DNA of 64,000 bases from Mikania micrantha (Eukaryota; Streptophyta; Magnoliopsida; Asterales; Asteraceae): positions 65,966,907-66,030,906 of the forward strand of contig CM018695.1 in assembly GCA_009363875.1 (NCBI GenBank), written 5' to 3'. Made by a program: the position numbers and the translations under genes. Below, in pieces: positions 45,621-58,524 of this stretch (within the stretch, counting starts at the first letter, position 1; each line of letters opens with the position of its first letter). The notes beneath the pieces were generated by a model, which did not search any database, was not told the DNA's origin, and saw nothing but the letters and a program-made list of their open reading frames with translations.

Positions 45621-48517
45621 ATGAGGTTTAAATATAAATTGAATATGAGTAAAGAGTTGATTGTGTAACGCCATTTTATGAGAGTAGTGATTAAAATGAC
45701 AAAAGAAAAGAATAGAAGGTCATTGGGACTTCCAAACTTGCTATTCCAATCCCGGGATCACCGCACAATCATGCACCAACCTGGGCTCAAAATTTCCGAT
45801 CTTTACTGATCTTTAGGGGCGACCCTTTGAGGTGGTTATGACGAGCCAGGAAAAAAGGGCTCTTCATGAATTCAAATACTAAAGTAAAGAAGTTCAAAAA
45901 AACCGAAAACTGCTTTTCCGAAAACAAAATATATACGTTACAGAAAAAACCGAACCTAAGTTTTGAATTTGGTTTTCAATTTCGTTCTTGACTCGTGAGC
46001 TCTACAGTTGAATGGAGCGAGAAAGAAACAAAGGAATACGAGAAAGTGGACTTGTTTTGGGATTCTTCTGCTGCTGATTAATTATAATAGCCATTATCGT
46101 CTTCTCCATTAGACCTCGGAAGTAACAGGTTCTTTGAAGATGATTTATTGCGTGACTTGCGTCATTGGTATGTTATTTGTTTTGTATTGTTCTTGTTCAT
46201 ATAAAACTTAGAGTAAATTACTGATATCGCTTATATGCTTTGCTATTATTTCACTCTTAATCACTAGTTTTCATAAATTATTCGTATGGTCCAAAACTTT
46301 AAATATTTCTAAAAATATGTCCAGCAAATCATATGACCATCTCGGTAATTTACTTTAAATTTTATTGTGGGTGAGATTGTTATATTTTTGTTTGATATGT
46401 AATTTATGAGCGCGACGTAGGCATGCAGTTCTATTTTTTTGTTCGTTTTCAGGATTCAGATTTTTTATATGGAGGTGTGTGTATGTTAAATAGAAAAAAG
46501 CATTTTAAAAACACAAAATAAAATGAATTTATGAGATTATATATATATTATCGAAATTAGTCAAACAATTCAAGCAAATCTTAGAACCTTAAAAAATATA
46601 GGTCCTCTAACTAAAAACTCTTCATATGTAATTGGGTTTTTGGCCTGTAGATTTGTTTTAGTTTGTGGGTTCTGTAAGGAATAAGAACATAAGAAATATT
46701 CAAATAAAAGTCCAATTTTTTCTAATATTCACGGATGTTTGATGGAAGGAGATACGGTTGTATATGCGTGGAAAAACTTGTGAACTTGATTTAGTTGGAA
46801 ATTCGAACTTTGTAGTTTCATGAATCCGTGAAACAACTTCCAGTTTATTATTATCCATAACAATCACGAATAAAATGATGAGGGTTTTTAAGTTGGAATT
46901 TTATTTTGCCTAGAGACCTCCAAAATGGTTGAACCAAACCTCATTATAATCAAATGACTTCAAGCCTAGTGGTATCCTCTTTATTTTTCTTATGATAGGT
47001 TTTGGATTCAGGTTTATTTGAAAACAATTGTTCCTGAATAAGCAGGGAGTTTTCGCAGTGATGAGTTTACTCATGAATTGATGAGATACAGATGATGCGG
47101 CTTATGTATGAACTTTTTTCTTGAGGACATGCCAGTTAATCGACTTTTGCCATTCAAATAAAAAAATGCATGCAACAAGTCAAGAAAAAATTTAAGACAT
47201 ATATATTTATAACTATCGAAGGGTTTATAACCTAGTGGTATATCTTGACTTTCTAAACAGGAGGTCTTGAATTAAAGTCTCACCCAAAGAAAAAATTGCT
47301 CTATGTTGAGCTAGTGGTCCTAGATGTTGTCGTCAATGTGCTCATTTAAATAGCGATACTTGACGTTAACTACTAAAAAAACTAGATTTATAATTAATGG
47401 TTGAGACAGCCGTAGAGAAAAAAATAGTTGGAAAGGTATTTTGTCATAGTTTCTTTTGTTGACTTTTTATCATATAATTTCACTTTTTAAACAAGCATAC
47501 CTATTATTAAAAATTTTTTTAAAAAAATTACAAGATAATAACGAACATTTTTTTATCTTTAACATTAATATATTATTGTATTTAAAAAATATGCTTTCCA
47601 TCTACTTGTAATTTTAACTCGTCATTGTGTTTTATTGTTTTTTTAAATAAGTTTTGAAAAGTATAACGGTGAAAAAACAAAATTGTTTGCTTATAACATG
47701 TAAAACACAATGATGAAATAATTAAAATATATTTAATACATAAAAACAATGACAAATAACATAAATTATTATAAAACGTAAAACATAATAACGAATACAT
47801 GTAACATAAATAACAAATAATGAGTTTTAAAACTAAAATGATAAAATAAAAAATTGTTTAAGTACTTAAATTACTTAAGTCATATTTTATATAAAACATA
47901 ATGTTTTATATTTCTTAAACATTATTTCTAGCTATTTTTTTGTAACACATGTATTACATAGGTAATAGCCTTTATTTTTGTAAAAGAACACATTTTTAAA
48001 ATTTTTTTATTTAAATGTTAAAATTTTTTAAATGAAAGCTTACAAATTGATATTATTATTAATTTATATGTATTTTCAATCATATTTTATGTCAGGCAAA
48101 TTAATTTATAATATACAAATTATTATTATTATTATTTATTAATTATATATTTGACGTTGTAACGGAGGTTTTGTACTTTTGTCTATTCGGTTATCGATTT
48201 ATTTAGTTTTAAATTTCTCTTTATGTGTAATTGAAAATCAAACAAAACCAAATCCGAAAATCATTAATAAAACCGAATTTAATTTAGTTTGGTTTTAGTT
48301 AAAGCAAAAAAAGACCGAATTCAACCAAATAAAATTAGAATTAGTAAAGACGAATAAACTGATTAAAGTTGAATAAACATATTGAACCAAACCGAATTTA
48401 ATTATATATTATCAATAAAAATGATAAATTGATATTTAAATTTGGTTTAGTCGATTTAGTTGAATAAGCCGAGCATACCAATTTAGACATGAAACCGATA
48501 ACTAAATTTAAATATGG
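45621..48517. other. No clear gene; SINE-like fragment at 47215-47355
   Basis: It is mostly AT-rich. At 47226-47281 box-A-like TAACCTAGTGGTATATC and box-B-like GGTCTTGAATTAAAGTCTC are spaced as in a tRNA-derived SINE. A similar, weaker pair lies near 46965-47015. A short exon-looking stretch at 46013-46170 ends in GTATGT but matches nothing I know. Confidence 0.4.
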
Positions 48518-48522
48518 TTATA

Positions 48523-49130
48523 CTAGAGGTGTCAATCGTGTCGGGTTGACAGGTTAAAGTTTTTAACCCTAACCCGGATTGACAAAAATTCGGGTCAACC
48601 CGAACCTGACTTGTTTAACTCGTTTATATAAATAAATCAAACTAATTTACATATTGTAAGTTGGTTGTTGCTTGAAAGCAAACAATAATAACGTAATTAG
48701 TAGTTGTGTATGAGTAACAAATAGTTAGTATAATATTTTAATAAAAAAATTAATATTATTATAACTAAAATATAATTATGTAATCATAATTATAAAATAT
48801 GAAATTTAAAATAAACTGGTTTGTATAGTTAATTGAAAAAAAAAATAAAATCATTTTCTATAGAAAAATATAAATTTTGTTACTTAGTCAATTAAAGTAC
48901 AGTAAATAATCAAATAAAAAACAACTAAATACATATTACAGGAAAGAGAAAAATAATAAAAAGAAAAATTTGAAACCTTAAACAGGTTAACGGGTCAACC
49001 CGAACTGGAACTGTTTTATAAACGGGTAAACCAAAACACGACCCGTTTTTTTAAACGGGTTATACTTGTCAACAAAAAACTTGATTATTTTCGTGTCGTG
49101 TTTCAGGTCGTGTCAGGATTGCACCCCTAG
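48523..49130. mobile_element. hAT-like nonautonomous element, GGGTCAACCCG-rich
   Basis: The ends CTAGAGGTGTCAATCGTG and, inverted, CTAGGGGTGCAATCCTGACA form short imperfect inverted repeats. TTATA flanks both sides (48518-48522 and 49131-49135). The interior carries CGGGTCAACCCG and AACGGGT words near the ends and AT-rich sequence in the middle. No ORF. Confidence 0.6.
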
Positions 49131-49181
49131 TTATAACTTAAAAAAAAATAGAAACCGAGCTAAAATCTAAATTTATAATTT

Positions 49182-49944
49182 ACTAGATTATCACCCCATG
49201 TATTACACAGGGTTTAATATAAAATAACTATTAATAAAAATTAATTATAAAACAATATTTTAATATGAAATGAATAAATTAGGTATTAATGTATTATTAA
49301 GTCTATTAAATAATGAAAAATTCAATTAAAAACTTAAATAATTAAAGAATCGATACTCGACTTTCTTAAATTGTAGGAGCTGAAAATTTTAAATTAATTA
49401 ACGTTAAAAGCAATCAGTTTCAAAATCAAAAAAGTAAGGTACCCATTTTTTAATTATTAAAGCCAAGTGACGTAATTTGAAAATATCATTAAACAAAATG
49501 TCCAAAACTGCAATTTTTCATATCATTTTTATAACTTTTAGTTTTTAAAGTAATTATTTTTTAAGCATTTTGTGTTAAAAATGTTATTTGTTTATAAAAA
49601 TCATGTTGTTTAAAATTTCAGTAATCTAGAAAAAGAAAATTCTATATACCGATGTACATATATTTCTTGTCTATAAAAATCTTTGATTTATAGAAAAAAT
49701 TAATATTTTAGAAACCTTTTTAAAGTGTTTTTTTTTAAGTTGATTTTTAATTTATTTAAAAACCATTTTTAACATTAAAAAAGTAAATAATATCATTAAT
49801 ATTTTAGTTATTTAATAAGAGAGTTAATAAACTTATTTAATATGAAAGAGAGTTGAGTTACATGATAAAATGAAGACATGTGGCAATATTGGTTTAAAAA
49901 CATGACAAGTATAAAAAATGATTTGTGTTTATTATAATAGTAAG
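49182..49944 (+). repeat. Helitron-like nonautonomous repeat, copy 2
   Basis: It opens ACTAGATTATCACCCCATGT with TATTACACAGGG and ends near ACATGTGGCA...TTATTATAATAG, parallel to 19851-20310. It lies about 250 bases upstream of the secreted-protein gene's ATG. Confidence 0.45.
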
Positions 49945-50201
49945 ATTTTGATTTTTTAATTAAAAATACAATTTGATATCGGTTTTTAAACTTTTTTTAT
50001 GAGTATAAGTGTATAACGCTGGTGAATAATAATAAGTTAATAACGGGAAAATGCCTTGAGTGGAACGCATTGCAGCATTAGCTGTAATCTAATGGACCCC
50101 ATCTTGCTAAAGATCCAACGGCATCGAACGGAGCTACAGAGCACACAACTTTCAAAACCAGAGTCAATATCTGTAGACCGTGCTCAATCTTCCCTCCGGC
50201 G

Positions 50202-53200
50202 ATGGCGATTCCGGTCACCTCAATCTTACTAATCGCCGTCGTCACAACCCTAACGCCCTATTTCGTCGAATCAAGTGACAACAACCACGTCTTCTCGCCG
50301 TGCACGGATACCACCGTACAGAAATCTGACGGTTTCACTTTCGGAATCGCTTTTGCGCAGAGAACTTCTTTTTTCTTCAACAGCTCGGTTCAGTTGTCAC
50401 CGTGCGATCGAAGGCTATCGCTTTCGTCTTCAGGCGCACAGCTCTCGGTTTTTCGCCCTAAGGTGGATGAGATCTCGCTTCTCACCGTCAACAACAGTAA
50501 CTTTCAGCCGGTAATTACGAACTTTGTTTTGTTTGATTCGTGAATACGTGATGAATTTGTGTGAATTTACTGAGTTTGGATCTGTATTGTGCTTGTTTAG
50601 TTGATGAGAACAATTTGACAATCTGGTCTGATATGACAACCTAATTTAAGCTGCCTAATGATGCGCTTTAACTAGTATTGGCTAATTAAAACAGTGTAAA
50701 CGAGTGGATGCAATTCAGAAACTAGATCGATTATGTGACATCATTGTGGTATAATATGATAACCTAATTTAGGGAGAAAGGACAATTGGTTTTGCTGCTC
50801 ACATGCTTGAATAGCTGTGTAATGATGCGCTAGATGGCTATTTTGTTCGCTGAAACGAGTTAAAGGAGTAGAAAGAATTCAATAAATTGGATTGATTGTT
50901 ACCGAACATTCGCCTTAGCCATTCAAATATTTGTGTATGTGTGTCCCTTTGAGGAAAACTGGGAACACTAGTCTGTTTGATTATTCGATGTTTTTGATTT
51001 ATCTTCATCTGTTTAGGGACGTTATGCATCAAGTGAGACCTATGATGGTATTAGTTGTAATATTTTGATCATTGCTCATTATCATTGATGGGAATCACTT
51101 AAAAGAAAATGCATAATTACAGTTTCTTGCTCTTACCCAGAAATAACTCTTGGAATTAACATTTGTATCCTCAGAAGATTTTGTCATTGGTCTTTTGCTA
51201 ACCATTGTAAAGGATTAAATACACACAAAACTACAAAATAGTCCCAAGAAATTGTCTTGAAGTATGTGTCTTCTTGTTTATTAGTTATTACTCTTGGTAT
51301 CTTAGAGAAGCAAGTGTGATTGCTTGTTGGCATCTAGCTCCCATTAAGCACTGAATATTATAGAAGAAAAACTCACATTCTTTATTCTTTTAGGCATCAT
51401 TCTGACAAAAATAATTGCAAATTTGTTTGGTTTTGATTTGGTTAATAAATTGTTAACCTTAATATGGGGCTGGAAAAACCAGATATGCGGTGGAGTTGTT
51501 GCATTATGGAATTCAAATACTTGTGTAAATTCTGAATTAGATCATTGGGTTATGGCTAGCGGTTGCTTTGACAAGTAACTTGACTCTATGGGAATTAGCA
51601 GAGCTTTGATGTTTCATGTGACTAATAATAGTTCTTTGCATTTGATTGGGCCATCAATAAGTATATCAATCATACTTGGCATTTCTTTGTAGTTTGCAAT
51701 ATAAATAATATTTCTTGCAAAAATGCTCAAAATAACCCAATGTTGCTGTAAAATGTGACATGGACACCTTTTATTGGGGTTAAATGACTTAACGATAGTT
51801 GCACATCAGGTATTTACTGTTGAGATAGTGAGAACAATGGTATCCCTTGCATTTTTTTTTTGTAAACTTTCATTTGATTGTTTTTTATATTTTATTTTTG
51901 CAAAAAACGTTACTGAAATAGGAGCTTTTGTTTTGTCATTTATCTTCTCGTACTTGAACCATGGCACCCCTAGATTTTGTTGTGAAAAGTTCTCTTACCT
52001 CCTCATATATGGTAATACAACATGACATATATTTAGCCTATACAATTAGTAATTCATGCTTTTAGAGTTCATGGAGATACAGCTATATTAATTTTACATG
52101 AAACTATGAAAATTGCAAATTTTAAATTAGGTAACTTGACAGACATGTTTGAATAATTGTCAATTGTTTGATCTACTCTCCAATAAAAATATAATCAAGT
52201 AATCTTGTAGACACAAATCAATACTAGTTTCGTTTACAATTATAATAAAAAGTAAGTAGGTAATTTTAACATGAATACTTCCCAAAAAAGTAAAATCTTA
52301 CAATAAAAACTAGGTTTGTGTTTTCATTCAAGATCTTGATTTGGAATTAACAGGATTCTGTTGGTGGTTATATGGTGGCATTTGCTGGTAGAAAGTATGC
52401 TGCAAGATCAATCCCTGCTTTTGTTGCAAATAGCACATACATCGTCACTAGTTTCACATTGGTAAGATCATATCAATACCCTTCCCTTACTCGTAAATGA
52501 CTCATGGCACATTAGCACAGAAGTATTAGTATCTCGTATATCATTCAGAAAATGGCTCAACAAAATATACTACTCATGCGGTGTCATTCTCATTAATGTC
52601 ACACTGCCTTGCCATATTTAATTCAAATTTAAGCAAACATTTTCAATGACCATGATTTAGGAGTTGCAATTACAATCTGTTTGTGAGTACAGGTTGATTT
52701 GGGATTTTATTTTAATGTTAACAGGCTAGGCCAAGTGGCTAAAACTAAAATTTAAGGGAAATCAGTTGCCCCATGATAAAAGTAGCCATGAGTCCATGAC
52801 ATACTTTGGTGTTTATAAATCATAAATTTCTAAATCGGTTTATTCAAAGCAAAATTGCATCACTTCTTTAAAAATAATCAAGTTCAATATTTTAATTAAA
52901 AATAAGACTAAAATTCGTCAAGCCGTTTGTGTGTAAACGGTTTGTCTCATGCTTTTATGATTAAAGGTGACATGTAAAAATTTTAAAAATCAAGGGAAAC
53001 GGGTCACATGGGTTGGTCACAGGCTAAAAGATGTTTTATTTAAAATAAAACGCTATCAATTTTATAGTAATTGTTTTTAAGCAAATTGGAGTTTTCGAAT
53101 CCAAACTATTATCCATTGGCCATTAACAGTCTATATTAGCAATTTGGCTAATGACACTTCGAAGTTTGAGCGTTTACTTTTGTTGCCAAGGGTGATCCCA

Positions 53201-54030
53201 GTCCCAGTAACATAGCCCTCAAAGATTTACACTTGAGTTTTTGCTTACACTGATGATTCCACATGAAATGGGGAAACTTACAAGCAAAATTGAGTGGTTG
53301 GAAACTTGGAATTATCCTTGGCAACTAAAGTGAAAGAGTGTCACTTGTCAAATTGACAGTATGAACTATTATCGGTCAATGAGTTATAGTTTGGCTTATT
53401 GAAATTCAGTTGCCTAGTTTTTATAACCATGTCTAATATATCAGTTATTATTTAATAAAAAACTAAAACATTGTCAACCTGTTTGTGAAGACAGTTTGAT
53501 TCGGGCTTTTATGTTTAAAGCTACCAAGTAATGGATTCAATTTAAAAATTCACCAGAAACTGGTTAGACACAAGGTCAACCCAATTGTTTTGATCAGTCA
53601 TTGATGAAAAAAGGCATAGGGGTCAACCCAATCATTCAGACCCGTTCCAAAATTTAACCCCATTCTGATGACCCGTTTTGCCACCTATAACAAAGATGCT
53701 TGTAACTTGTCATTACAGGTGATGGAGTTCCAAAAGGGCAGGTTACAAAACATATACTGGAAGCGAGACGGGTGTTCTTCATGTTCAGGCAATAGCAATT
53801 TCGTGTGCCTTAACAATCAGGACTGTGCAATCAGAACCACCTCATGCAAATACAGAGGCGGGTCCGTTGATTGTAGCATTGGAATACAACTCGCGTTTTC
53901 TGGTACCGACAAACACGAAACCGTTTTTAACTCATGGTACGAGGTAAAAAATCTTCGCCAATACTCGTTGTTTGGGCTTTACAAAAATCTCAAGGATTCT
54001 CTTACCAGCCAATACAATAGTTTCTTTTAA
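50202..54030 (+). CDS. Secreted Expp1-like protein, 3 exons
   Basis: Coding exons 50202-50510, 52354-52461 and 53719-54030, all phase 0 with GT-AG introns, give 242 residues. Residues 1-24 (MAIPVTSILLIAVVTTLTPY...) are a signal peptide, so the protein should enter the secretory pathway. The mature part has many cysteines, especially CSSCSGNSNFVCLNNQDC in exon 3, suggesting disulfides, and an N-terminal CTDTTVQKSDGFTFGIAF block. Other conserved-looking blocks are GGYMVAFAGRKYAARS and LQNIYWKRDG. I recognise it as the plant-specific family annotated 'Expp1 protein' in Arabidopsis; its molecular function is not known to me. The ATG at 50202 is the first in frame and starts the signal peptide. 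Confidence 0.88.
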
Positions 54031-55613
54031 GTTTTAACGAGGGTTTATGGTACTGTGTTATGAACCGGCTTTCTGTTTCTTTGTTGTGTTTGTGAACTCT
54101 AGTGTCACAAATATTCTTTGCTTTTTTGTAAATTATCTTTTTTAAAGATGCAGATATGAAACTGTGAACATTTGCTTTGTTTTGCAATCTGGGTAATCCG
54201 AAATCGAACTTTCAAACTCCACCTGGTGTATCATATTAAAAGGGTAAAATAATAGGTTTTATAGATTTCTTAACGTCTCTTACCGATAAAGATTAAAGGT
54301 GATACCGTACATTGTGAATCAAATTTGTAATTTATAAAAGAAATGATAAATGATTAAAAGTATAAAACATGCCACCTACAAAGTCATTTATGTAGATGTG
54401 ATGGACTCTATGTGCAATTCAATAACACGCATCATATTATACATTACTAATAAAATGCCATTGACAAGGCAGAGTCAAAATTCAAATAAACTAGCCAAAT
54501 TTGATACAAGAATCATTAATGGTTTTCAATTGTCATCAAACTTTTTATTTACACCATAGTAATATGTTTTGTTTCTCTCTTCGTCTTTGTATTCTTCAAA
54601 CCTATTGTCAAATTCTACCAACACAAAGATCAATTTATCTCGCGAAAATACTTTTGGAATATGGTTAAGTAGTTTCTGGGAGGGGATTGGGGAATGACCA
54701 CTTTGATGACGTTGTAACGGCTTTGGCTTATTTATTTATTAAGTTCTTCGAACTCTAGAATTGAATTTTTTGATTTCAAACTTTATAGTTTAATTGGTTA
54801 CCATTAGTAAGGAAGACGTATGTTTAAAGGTGTAAACAAGTCGTAGATGGGATTATCAAGATGCAATCTTTTGTGTCGACAGCCGTTCCAAAAAAACAAA
54901 AAAACTTTTGTGTCGACACGAATTTCGGAACATACTTTTGCAACGTAGATCAAAAAATTCCATACTCAAAAACCTCACATTGGGTATGTAATTTCAAGAA
55001 ATAATCAGACAATCACGAGGCGAAATCAAAATAGGGTTTTGAGAAACTTTCTCAACACGCAGTTAAAGCCGGTAAAAGGGGTCTTATCGTGTTTAAAGGG
55101 TCAGAGAAGACGTGATGAATACAAGTATAAAACTTGAAAATCACTTGTTTAACATTTGGTTTGTGATTTAAGCTTGACAATTTAATATTTTATGTAACAA
55201 AAAAGATAAATGATGAAGTTTAGCCTCGTAATTTTTATTATCTAAAAAATGTATAAAATTATATAGTATACTTTTTGTTAAACATGTCTTATCATGTACC
55301 TGTTTTGCCAGCTTTACACACAGTGAGATCAACAAACCTCAATTAAAAAACCTCTCAGCAATGAAATTCCAATGCACAATCTGGGTTTTCAAATCTTACA
55401 CCAAAATATGAATCAAGAAACTAAAATTTAAAATGTTTGAAAACTCCGGACCAAAATGAGTCAGTCAAGAGTTAACGCTATGTTCCCAGTTTTATTGAAG
55501 GTGAGTACAGAAAGAAAAAAGGAAAGAAAAGAAAATGAAAGGAAATAAAAAAAAAACGTGTTTTTTATTTTCTTTCATTTCATTTCATTTCTTTTATTTC
55601 CTCAAATAAACTC
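54031..55613. other. No gene seen; AT-rich intergenic
   Basis: The 3' UTR of the upstream gene lies at the left. I see no further coding or RNA signals; a purine/pyrimidine-rich run lies at 55510-55600. Confidence 0.6.
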
Positions 55614-55707
55614 ACGTCTGGAAGATTTGCGAATCCCTATTGCGTATGTTAAAACTTTCGAAGGTCCGCCTCACGGTATCCAAGTTGAGAGAGATAAATT
55701 GAACAAG
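55614..55707 (+). pseudogene. rbcL: Nuclear copy of a chloroplast rbcL fragment (NUPT)
   Basis: About 94 bases encode RLEDLRIPIAYVKTFEGPP then HGIQVERDKLNK, the Rubisco large-subunit segment around residues 131-164. The usual plastid protein has Q in KTFQGPP; here it is E. The reading breaks immediately at both edges into unrelated nuclear sequence, so this is an isolated plastid DNA insertion, not a gene. Confidence 0.92.
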
Positions 55708-57049
55708 CCACAAACTGGGGTTTTAAGAAAGGTTGTGTTAATCTTCCACAGTGAGTGTGTATGTGAGGAAATTGCCATGGAAAATGGAAAATAATGAGGT
55801 GAATCAAGAAACCCAAATTGAGGTTTTATGTGTGTAAAAGAAATAAAAAGTGTCGCATTAGTCGAGAATAAATAACTGGTACTTGAATAAATCTTTCACG
55901 AAAGTTACAGAATACAAAGTAAAACTAAATTAGTATGATATTAGGCAAATTTTTAGTTCAAAGAATACAATTAATGTGTCATATTTTGTCATTTGTGTGT
56001 GCAAAATTCCAAACAAAAGATGGCGAAGTTCAATGATTTGAAAAGAAAACACTAAATAAAAATGGGTAGCTGTTAACCATACACCACACCCGATTAATCA
56101 TACATTAACTGCATTTTGATGGGTCATTCAGAACTATATCACTCGTATGGTTTGATATGACGCCATACGGCTAGTATAACATGAACCGTCATACGACCAG
56201 TATAACATCATACATCGAGACATAAAACTATTTCTTCAAAGAACATGAACCGTCGAATCAAGAATAGTCAAACGCCTAGGAATATTAGGAATTAGCCATT
56301 GAAGGCATAATCGAATAGTAAAACTCTCGCTGGCTCACTGTCAATGACCATTACATATTTCTTTTGCTTAGAGTCTTGCACACACTTACCTATATGACAC
56401 TTACATGATATCACCTATAAACTCTAAGCAGAAATAATTTGTTTTGCACCTTATCAGAAACCAATGAATATATTTTTTTGATGGGCAAAAAGCACCATTA
56501 TTTCACTAATAATAACTAGCAATATGCTAGATACACACCAAAAAACATGAAGAGAACAACATCATCGCATCATAACTAAGATGTCTACAAAGATACATCA
56601 AAGTGATCAAACTAAGACACTAACTAAGAAATGCGTCACTGTGAAGCACCAAAGAAATTATGCTAACTAATCATGGTGCATCAATTGATGAAAATGAGGA
56701 TTTTCCGCGTTAGGGAAGAAAATATGTCGCCAAACCATCCTTAAACTTTATAGATTTAGAGCGTAGATTATTCTGAAGAATAGATCGAGTATCAAGTCTT
56801 CTCTGAAAGATCTTATGATTAGAGTTCCAAGCTAAGTCCATTGTTCCAATTATAGATGTAACATCATTGCTAGGCGTGTAAAACAAGCCAAACCGAGCCT
56901 TAGCTTGCTAAAACTTTAGTTGGGTTTGTTATGATTTAACAGAGATTGAGCTCGAGTTCAGCTCTTCTAAAACTTTATTTTTAAAGCTCGAACCCAGCTC
57001 GGTTCGACTCTTTTATCACTAATTATTTAATTTATTTCTTTTTATTATT

Positions 57050-57052
<3 letters not shown>
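55708..57052. other. No gene; LINE-like tail and GAGCC-type repeat
   Basis: At about 56470-56870 a minus-strand sequence with a short poly(A)-like start resembles a LINE 3' end, but no domain is readable. At 56865-57020 there are GAGCTCGAG / AGCTCGGTTCGA words of the same kind as at 21858-22491. Similar words continue at 63690-63760, beyond the TIR elements, which suggests one repeat split by them. Confidence 0.45.

Positions 57053-57086
<34 letters not shown>
57053..57086. repeat. (TA)n array at the left edge of TIR element 1
   Basis: Uninterrupted TA dinucleotides abutting AGGATTTGG. Confidence 0.97.
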
Positions 57087-58460
57087 ATTTGGAATTTTTT
57101 ATAACCCTCTTTTTTTGCTACAACTACATAATCCATTTCAACCAATCATAAGCTTACACATATGCATTTCATTAAAATATTAAAAAGGGCATCATAGTCA
57201 TTTTACCCCTTATAAGTTTTCCCCCCCTCTTTTTTAAACATTAATAACTTTTTTATAATATATTTATTTTTAAAAAAAATTGCACCATTATATTCGTCTC
57301 ATTTTTCTCTTTAATTCCGTTATAGTCTCGACTAATTTTTTTTTACCTTTTTTAGATGCCATATATTTACATCATTGTAACGAGCTTAAAAATAACAAAT
57401 TTATTTGAAATTTTTTTAAAAATGATAAATTACAGTGATGTAAGTTACATTGACGTAATTTATCGTGATGTAATTTACATTGACGTAAATTTCGGTTTCG
57501 GTTTTTTTTGATGAATTTGGTTTAAATTACAGTGATGTAATTTAAACATTAATAACTTTTTTATAATATATTATTTTTTAAAAAATTGCACCATTATATT
57601 CGTCTCATTTTTCTCTTTAATTCCGTTATAGTCTCGACTAATTTTTTTTACCTTTTTTAGATGCCATATATTTACATCATTGTAACGAGCTTAAATATAA
57701 CAAATTTATTTGAAATTTTTTTAAAAATGATAAATTACAGTGATGTAAGTTACATTGACGTAATTTATCGTAATGTAATTTACATTGACGTAAAATTCGG
57801 TTTCGGTTTTTTTCGGTGAATTTGGTTTAAATTACAGTGATGTAATTTACATTGACAACAAATTAGTTTAAAATTTTTTCGAACAATGAAAAATTACATC
57901 ACTATAATTATCATTGTGAGAGAAAAAATCAAAATAATGTGTTCTATTTCATCACTATAATTTATCATTGTAATTATCATTGTTAGAGAAAAAAATTAAA
58001 TAATGTGTAACGTCACCGTTAATTATGTCATTGTAAATTACTTCATTTTGTGTTACATTACTTCATTTTTTATTACATTACTGTAATATACCATTGCTAT
58101 AATTTTTTTTAATTAATTTGCTATCTTTAAGTTCGTTACAATGATGTAAATATATGACATAAAAAAAAAAAAAAAAAACTAGTCGAGATTATAACGAAAT
58201 TAAAGAGAAAAATGAGAAGAGTATAATGGTGCAATTTTTTTTAAAAAATAATATAGTATTAAAAAGTTATGAATGTTTAAAAAAAAGGGGGGTAAACTTT
58301 ACTTAAATAACAAATGTCTTAAATACCCTTTATATTAAAAAAAAAGAAAAAAAAGGAATCTGACACGTGTCACGATCCTACACACTTTCCTTTTTCAAGC
58401 AACCATTGGATGATGGTTAATGGGTTGTAACAAAAAAAGTGGGTTATCAAAAATTCCATG

Positions 58461-58464
<4 letters not shown>
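57086..58464. mobile_element. TIR element 1 (~1.4 kb), TA-array bounded
   Basis: The left end AGGATTTGGAATTTTTTATA and the inverse of the right end AGGGCATGGAATTTTTGATA match over about 45 bases. The inversion resumes further in: the block with GTTATAGTCTCGACTA (57320) returns inverted as TAGTCGAGATTATAACG at 58180. A ~305-base unit beginning AAACATTAATAACTTTTTTA is tandemly duplicated (about 57236-57542 and 57543-57845). No coding frame. It sits between (TA)n arrays on both sides. Confidence 0.75.

Positions 58465-58520
<56 letters not shown>
58464..58520. repeat. (TA)n array between the two TIR elements
   Basis: About 57 bases of TA, flanked by ATGCCC on the left and GGGCAT on the right, so the junction itself is a palindrome. 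Confidence 0.97.

Positions 58521-58524
<4 letters not shown>

Noticed and set aside
46013..46170. A short exon-like stretch (ATGGAGCGAGAAAG... and a later piece ending at GTATGT)
   Set aside because: The ATG frame stops after about 16 codons, and no homologous protein or second exon could be recognised.
47582..47800. Minus-strand 72-codon frame
   Set aside because: AT-rich, low complexity, no family match and no gene context.
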